64,000 nt of DNA, from positions 186,001 to 250,000 of the forward strand of contig NZ_JAJFAW010000001.1 in NCBI RefSeq assembly GCF_020711255.1, written 5' to 3'. The DNA comes from Hymenobacter plasmatis. Lineage in GTDB: Bacteria; Bacteroidota; Bacteroidia; Cytophagales; Hymenobacteraceae. Of this stretch, positions 59,458-64,000 are shown piece after piece (position 1 is the first letter of the stretch; every line of letters starts with the position of its first letter). The translations under genes and the position numbers were made by a program. The notes beneath the pieces are model-generated. The model was given only the letters and a program-made list of their open reading frames with translations, did not search any database and was not told where the DNA came from.

Positions 59458-60384
59458 GTGGATATATCGGTTGTCATTCCCATCTACAACGAAGAAGCCA
59501 ACATTGCCACCCTGCACAGCCGCGTAAAGGGCGTGCTGGAGGGCATGAAGGTGAGCTACGAGCTAATCTTTATCAACGACGGCTCGCGCGACCGGTCGCT
59601 GAACCTGCTGCTGGAGCTGGCCGCCCACGACCCGCAGGTGGGCTACATCGATTTGAGCCGAAACTTCGGGCACCAGATTGCCGTGACGGCGGGCCTGGAC
59701 GTGGCCAAGGGCAACGCCGTGGTCATCATCGACGCCGACCTGCAGGACCCGCCCGAGCTGATTCCGGGCCTGTACGAGAAGCTGCAGGCGGGCTTTGAGG
59801 TGGTGTACGCCAAGCGCCGCTCGCGGCAGGGCGAGAGCGTGGCCAAGAAATTCACGGCCCGGCTGTTTTACCGGCTGCTGGCCAGCATCACCCACATTTC
59901 CATCCCCGTCGATACCGGCGACTTCCGCATCATCTCGCGCAAGGTGGTGGAGGGCCTGAAGCTGATGCCGGAGCAAAACAAGTTTTTGCGGGGCCAGATT
60001 TCGTGGATAGGCTACCGGCAAACCTTTGTGGAGTACGACCGCGCCGAGCGCGCGGGCGGCGAAACCGGCTACACCTACCGCAAGATGATTCGCCTGGCCC
60101 TGGACGGCATCACGGGATTCTCGGATGCCCCGCTGAAGGCCGCCACGCTGGGCGGGTTCGTGGTGTCGGGCGTGGCGTTTCTGGTGATGCTCTACACGCT
60201 GTATTCGCGCTTTGTGACCCACGACTACCAGCCGGGCTGGGCCTCGCTGATGATTAGCATCCTGTTTTTGGGCGGGGTGCAACTCATTGCCGTGGGCATT
60301 ATTGGCGAGTACATTGCCCGGCTGTCGGCCAACGTGCGCCAGCGGCCGCTGTACCTGGTTTCCAATACCAACATCGTGTCCTGA
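59458..60384 (+). CDS. Family 2 glycosyltransferase, GtrB/DPM1 type
   Basis: 308 residues from a GTG start (MDISVVIPIYNEEANI); TTG at 59452 would add two residues. The GT-A domain has LIFINDGSRDRS and the metal-binding DADLQDPPELIP. Two hydrophobic segments near the C terminus (about 235-255 and 270-290, GFVVSGVAFLVMLYTLYS and SLMISILFLGGVQLIAVGII) place it in the inner membrane. It likely moves a sugar from a nucleotide to undecaprenyl phosphate. Start is about 90 bases after the dehydrogenase gene. Confidence 0.92.
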   Translation: MDISVVIPIYNEEANIATLHSRVKGVLEGMKVSYELIFINDGSRDRSLNLLLELAAHDPQVGYIDLSRNFGHQIAVTAGLDVAKGNAVVIIDADLQDPPELIPGLYEKLQAGFEVVYAKRRSRQGESVAKKFTARLFYRLLASITHISIPVDTGDFRIISRKVVEGLKLMPEQNKFLRGQISWIGYRQTFVEYDRAERAGGETGYTYRKMIRLALDGITGFSDAPLKAATLGGFVVSGVAFLVMLYTLYSRFVTHDYQPGWASLMISILFLGGVQLIAVGIIGEYIARLSANVRQRPLYLVSNTNIVS

Positions 60385-60446
60385 GCCTAGCCGGAGGCGG
60401 CTATAAGGGCAGCAGTTGGCGCTTTGTGTGCATCTTAGACGTTCCT

Positions 60447-60929
60447 ATGGCTAGCCTCCGTCCTCCCAAGCGCGTCCTCGGTCGGCGCGAGTTGATTGAT
60501 TTCCCCGACTTTGCCCTCACGGCCATCGAAGCCAAGGTGGACACGGGTGCTTACACCAGCGCCATTCACTGCAGCGACATTCGCATCGAGCCCGACGCCA
60601 GCGGCCGGCCCGTGCTGCACGTGCAGCTGCTCGACCCCGAGCACCCCGGCGTGAACGGCCAGCCGCTGGCCTTTGCCGAGTTTGCCCTGCGCGACATTCG
60701 CTCTTCCAACGGCGAGGTGCAGGAGCGGTACGTTATTCAGGCGGTGGTGAAACTTTACGGCAAACTTTTTACGGCCGAGTTTTCGCTCTCCGACCGGTCC
60801 GATATGAAATATCCTGTCTTGCTGGGCCGCAGCCTGTTGCGGGAAGGACGCTTCGTGGTGGACGTGGCCCGACGCAACCTTTCTTACAAAGCACAGGTTA
60901 GGGCAGCTTCCCGGCGTACGCGGCCCTGA
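60447..60929 (+). CDS. RimK-linked putative ATP-dependent zinc protease
   Basis: 160 residues from [20 protein letters not shown]. Family marks: [18 protein letters not shown] (pepsin-like DTGA start), [18 protein letters not shown] and [21 protein letters not shown]. The family is called ATP-dependent zinc protease, although activity has not been proved for most members. Genes of this family usually sit beside rimK-like genes, as here (rimK starts 63 bases later). A frame from 60426 adds seven residues; ATG preferred. Confidence 0.88.
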   Translation: MASLRPPKRVLGRRELIDFPDFALTAIEAKVDTGAYTSAIHCSDIRIEPDASGRPVLHVQLLDPEHPGVNGQPLAFAEFALRDIRSSNGEVQERYVIQAVVKLYGKLFTAEFSLSDRSDMKYPVLLGRSLLREGRFVVDVARRNLSYKAQVRAASRRTRP

Positions 60930-60991
60930 AAATCTTTTCGGCCGTAGTTTGGCATCCGTTACCCTTCTCTCCTCACCACCGCCCCTGCATC

Positions 60992-61942
60992 GTGAAACTG
61001 GCTATTCTCTCGCGGGAACCCAAATCCTACTCCACCCAACGGCTGGTGGAAGCCGCCGCCGTGCGTGGGCACCAAGCCGTGGTTATCGACCACATGCGGT
61101 GCAACCTCGTGCTGGAAAAAGGGCGGCCAGGCATCCTCTACCACGGCGAAAGCCTGGAGGGGTTCGACGCCATTATTCCGCGCATCGGGGCCTCGGTCAC
61201 GTTCTACGGCACGGCCGTGGTGCGGCAGTTTGAGATGATGAAGGTGCGCACCGCCGTCGAAAGCCAGGCCATTGTGCGCTCGCGCGACAAGCTGCGCTCG
61301 ATGCAGATTCTGAGCCGGGCCGGCGTGGGCATGCCCAAAACCGCCTTCACCAACAACTCGGACGACGTGCCGGCCATGGTGAAGCAGGTGGGCGGGGCCC
61401 CGGTCATCATCAAGCTGCTGGAAGGCACCCAGGGCCTGGGCGTGGTGCTGGCCGAGTCGGAAAAAGCAGCTCAATCTGTGATTGAGGCGTTTCACAACCT
61501 CAAGGCCCGCATCATTGTGCAGGAATTCATTGCCGAAAGCAAAGGGGCCGACCTGCGGGCGTTTGTGGTCGATGGCGAAGTGGTGGGCGCCATGAAGCGC
61601 CAGGGCCAGGAAGGCGAGTTCCGCTCGAACCTGCACCGCGGCGGCGTGGGCACGCTGGTAAAGTTGAGCCGCGCCGAAAAGGCTGCCGCCCTGCTCGCCG
61701 CCAAGGCTCTGGGGCTGAGCGTGGCCGGCGTGGACATGCTGCAGAGCAAGCGCGGCCCGCTGGTGCTGGAAGTGAACTCCTCGCCGGGCCTGGAGGGCAT
61801 CGAAAAAGCTACTAAACTGGATATTGCCGGCCGCATCATCGATTTCACGGCGGCGCTGGCCCTCAAAAAGCACAAACGCGCCGCCCTGCTGACGCCCGAA
61901 ATGGACGGCGACTCCCAGCCCGCCCCGCCGCCCGCACAATAG
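60992..61942 (+). CDS. rimK: RimK-type ATP-grasp glutamate ligase
   Basis: 316 residues from a GTG start ([20 protein letters not shown]). ATP-grasp fold: [68 protein letters not shown] and [14 protein letters not shown]. RimK-type enzymes add glutamate to the C terminus of ribosomal protein S6 or make related peptide bonds. It is in a same-strand group with the zinc-protease-like gene before it and an aspartoacylase-family gene after it; an aspartate/glutamate-peptide pathway is plausible. Confidence 0.93.
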   Translation: MKLAILSREPKSYSTQRLVEAAAVRGHQAVVIDHMRCNLVLEKGRPGILYHGESLEGFDAIIPRIGASVTFYGTAVVRQFEMMKVRTAVESQAIVRSRDKLRSMQILSRAGVGMPKTAFTNNSDDVPAMVKQVGGAPVIIKLLEGTQGLGVVLAESEKAAQSVIEAFHNLKARIIVQEFIAESKGADLRAFVVDGEVVGAMKRQGQEGEFRSNLHRGGVGTLVKLSRAEKAAALLAAKALGLSVAGVDMLQSKRGPLVLEVNSSPGLEGIEKATKLDIAGRIIDFTAALALKKHKRAALLTPEMDGDSQPAPPPAQ

Positions 61943-61973
61943 CCCAACCCGGGCCGTGCCCGCGCCACGCTTT

Positions 61974-63410
61974 ATGAACAAACGATACCTGGTGGTTTTG
62001 CTGGCGCTGTTTGCGGTGCTGGATACGATTTTCACTTTTGGGCAGTACTGCCAGCAGCCCCTCGACGGCGACCTGGCGGCCATTGTGGTGCCCAGTGCCT
62101 GGTACCGCCCCGTGCTGCACGACCCTTTTGGCTGGGCCGTGCTCACCCAAAATGCCGTTTACGCGGCCCCGAACCGGTTTTTTGCCCACGCCGCGATGGT
62201 GGGCTACCTGCGCTACGTGCCCCGCTGGCTGCACGCCGTGGCCTCGCCCATCGACAGCATTTACCTGGCCGGTGCCTTGTTCAAAACCGGCGTGCACGTG
62301 CTGCTGCTGGTGCTGCTGGCCGCCTACGTGCGCCTGGGCAGCCCCGGCACCTGGGGCCGCCGCGGGTGGTGGCTGGCCGTGGCGCTGCTGGTGCCCCTGT
62401 TCCAAACGGCCGGCTTCTACGGGCAAATGGGCCTTGTGTCGCGCTCGCTGACTTATAGCTTCTTTTATGAGTTTCCGGTGGCGCTGCTGCTGGTGTTGCT
62501 GCTGCCGTTTTACCGGGCGGCGTGCCGCCAGCAGCCCGTGCGGCTGGGGTGGCTGCCGGTAGTGGCGTGGCTGGGGCTGGCGGTGGTGCTGGCCTTCAAC
62601 GGCCCGGTGGTGCCGGCGGCCACGGCAGTGCTGTTTTTTGGCATTGGCGTGCACTGGCTCTGGCAGCAGTGGCAGCGGCAAAAAGGGGAGGGGCCGGGCG
62701 GCCCCGTCTGGCTGTCGGGGCAGGCCATGGGGCTGCTGGGGATTTTTGCCGGGCTGTGTGCCTACTCCCTGTTTATTGGGCGCAACAACGCCGAAAACGC
62801 GCATCCCTTCACCTTGTGGGAACTGTACCAGCGCGTGCCGCAAGGTATTTTTGATGAGCTAACCAGCAAGTTGGGGCTGCCCTTGCTGGTGGCGTTTGTG
62901 CTGAGCAATGCCTGGCTGGTGCGGCGCTTTACGCCGCCATCAGCAGAGGGCCGGCGGGTGCGGCAGGTGCTGCGCTGGGTGGGGCTCTTTGCGGTGGTGT
63001 ACATCGCGCTGCTGCCCCTGGGCGGCTACCGCCCGTACCGCCCGTATATCCTGCGCAACGACTCCATTTTACCCGTGCTGCTGGGCTTGCTCTTTGCGTA
63101 CGCGCTTTCCACAGTGTATTTGCTGCAGCAGCTGCCGGCGCGGTCCCGCCGCTGGTACGTGGGGGCGGTGTGCGTGCTTTCGTTCATCTTCATCAATGCC
63201 GACCGCCGCCTGTGGCTGCGCGACGGCAACGCCTGCGAACGGCAGGCCCTGGCGCAGCTCGCCGCCGCGCCGGCCGGCGTGGTGCGCCTGCCCGCCGACT
63301 GCACCGTGCTGGGCTGGCTGCCGATTACCGATTTCCGGCAGTCGGCCTACAATGCGGAGCTGCTCTACTACTGGGGCGTCACGCCCGGCCGCCGGCTGTA
63401 TTACCAGTAA
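61974..63410 (+). CDS. Multi-pass membrane protein, unknown
   Basis: 478 residues from MNKRYLVVLLALFAVLDTIF with about nine or ten hydrophobic segments spread evenly along the protein. The first loop has GQYCQQPLDGDLAAIVVP. A conserved-looking periplasmic region RNNAENAHPFTLWELYQRVP follows segment 6, and the C terminus ends YYWGVTPGRRLYYQ. It resembles predicted integral membrane glycan- or polymer-related proteins but no family is certain. It sits between rimK and the aspartoacylase-family gene, 31 and 48 bases away, so it is probably in their operon. Confidence 0.7.
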   Translation: MNKRYLVVLLALFAVLDTIFTFGQYCQQPLDGDLAAIVVPSAWYRPVLHDPFGWAVLTQNAVYAAPNRFFAHAAMVGYLRYVPRWLHAVASPIDSIYLAGALFKTGVHVLLLVLLAAYVRLGSPGTWGRRGWWLAVALLVPLFQTAGFYGQMGLVSRSLTYSFFYEFPVALLLVLLLPFYRAACRQQPVRLGWLPVVAWLGLAVVLAFNGPVVPAATAVLFFGIGVHWLWQQWQRQKGEGPGGPVWLSGQAMGLLGIFAGLCAYSLFIGRNNAENAHPFTLWELYQRVPQGIFDELTSKLGLPLLVAFVLSNAWLVRRFTPPSAEGRRVRQVLRWVGLFAVVYIALLPLGGYRPYRPYILRNDSILPVLLGLLFAYALSTVYLLQQLPARSRRWYVGAVCVLSFIFINADRRLWLRDGNACERQALAQLAAAPAGVVRLPADCTVLGWLPITDFRQSAYNAELLYYWGVTPGRRLYYQ

Positions 63411-63458
63411 GCCCAGGGCCCGGTATTTTGCCGTTATTTGCAAAAATCCGGTTTTCCT

Positions 63459-64000
63459 GTGCCCCAAGCTGCGTCCTCGTTTCACCTCAACGGCCTCACC
63501 ATTCACCCCGGCGAGCAGGTGCTCACGCGGCTGGTGATTTCGAAGCTGCCTTCGGGCACGGTGATTGACGTGCCGGTGCACGTGATGCGCGCCACCGAGC
63601 CCGGCCCCACGCTGCTGCTCATGGCCGGTATGCACGGCGACGAGGTCAATGGCATCGAAACCATTCGGCGGCTGGTACGCCGCGAGCTGCTGCAGCCGCT
63701 GCGGGGCAGCATCATTGCCATTCCCATTCTCAACATCTACGGGTTTCTGAATTTCAGCCGCGACGTGCCCGATGGCAAGGACGTGAACCGCTCGTTTCCG
63801 GGATTTCCGCGCGGGTCGCTGGCCGGACGGGTGGCCCACCGCTTCATGCGCGAAATCATGCCCCTGATTGACTACGGCATCGACTTTCATACCGGTGGCG
63901 CGGCCCGCGCCAACTTCCCGCAAGTACGCTGCCTGCTGGGCGTCGACGATGAAGTAGACGCCATGGCGGAGGCCTTTGCGGCCCCGTTTACGCTGCACGC
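63459..64000 (+). CDS. Succinylglutamate desuccinylase/aspartoacylase family protein, N-terminal part
   Basis: About 180 residues are visible from a GTG start (VPQAASSFHLNGLTIHPGEQ) before the window ends. Zinc-binding H59 and E62 in MAGMHGDEVNG, DVPDGKDVNRSFPG, and the third ligand in GIDFHTGGAAR match the M14-type AstE/AspA family. Such enzymes hydrolyse N-acyl amino acids; here, beside RimK, it may cleave RimK-made peptide bonds. No ATG lies near; GTG preferred. C terminus outside the window. Confidence 0.88.
   Translation, partial: MPQAASSFHLNGLTIHPGEQVLTRLVISKLPSGTVIDVPVHVMRATEPGPTLLLMAGMHGDEVNGIETIRRLVRRELLQPLRGSIIAIPILNIYGFLNFSRDVPDGKDVNRSFPGFPRGSLAGRVAHRFMREIMPLIDYGIDFHTGGAARANFPQVRCLLGVDDEVDAMAEAFAAPFTLH

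Overview
The window looks like chromosomal DNA from a GC-rich member of the Bacteroidota, most like Hymenobacter or a close relative. The evidence is the protein families present (OMP_b-brl-type TonB receptor with a carboxypeptidase-like regulatory domain, DUF5916, DUF4097, DUF1684, UvsE, small 2TM proteins), a tmRNA whose tag ends in YAMAA, promoter candidates of the TTG-N19-TAnnTTTG type, and the general lack of Shine-Dalgarno sequences. I see no rRNA, no tRNA other than tmRNA, no CRISPR array, no prophage and no intact insertion sequence. The assignment to a genus is inference from family content, not from a search.

Layout. 1-5000: pheT (cut by the window edge), a DUF1684 protein and an M1 aminopeptidase. 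5100-8900: an AraC regulator, a short-chain dehydrogenase, a cupin and a probable internally deleted carboxymuconolactone decarboxylase, then an outer-membrane protein. 9372-19937: a GH13 amylase-type enzyme, an outer-membrane barrel, a TonB-type receptor, YceI, RadC, a membrane metallophosphoesterase, a Thr-rich lipoprotein and a regulatory-domain protein. 20315-22754: uvsE and three small genes, two of them secreted low-complexity proteins. 22990-29762: the most interesting block, a tandem pair of cassettes, each made of an ECF sigma factor, a membrane anti-sigma factor with a zinc finger inside and HEAT-like repeats outside, and DUF4097 beta-strand-repeat proteins (two after each pair). Both sigma genes are preceded by the same promoter-like motif, TGTAAC-N12-GCCCGGT.

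29944-37175: a DUF5916 outer-membrane protein, a translationally coupled HipA-like kinase and DUF3037 pair, a right-handed beta-helix protein and a SnoaL-like protein. 37363-45577: tmRNA, dnaX, an M16 peptidase, icd and a membrane protein. 45674-53291: a flavin disulfide reductase, a lipoprotein, sucD, a PLP-dependent cysteine synthase-like enzyme, a lone receiver domain, an outer-membrane protein and adenine deaminase. 53367-56425: a run of small unknown genes, cmk and a small membrane protein. 56603-64000: ispH, a 2TM protein, a sorbosone-dehydrogenase-like protein, a GtrB-type glycosyltransferase, then a zinc-protease / RimK / membrane protein / aspartoacylase-family group that runs off the right edge.

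Intergenic spaces carry at least three families of imperfect inverted repeats: a REPIN-like family with GCAGAGCGCAGCGAAGCATC cores (about seven loci), a GAGACGCGA palindrome family (two loci) and longer inverted elements with CCTCACCCC ends (two loci). Several strong hairpin terminators are shared by convergent genes.
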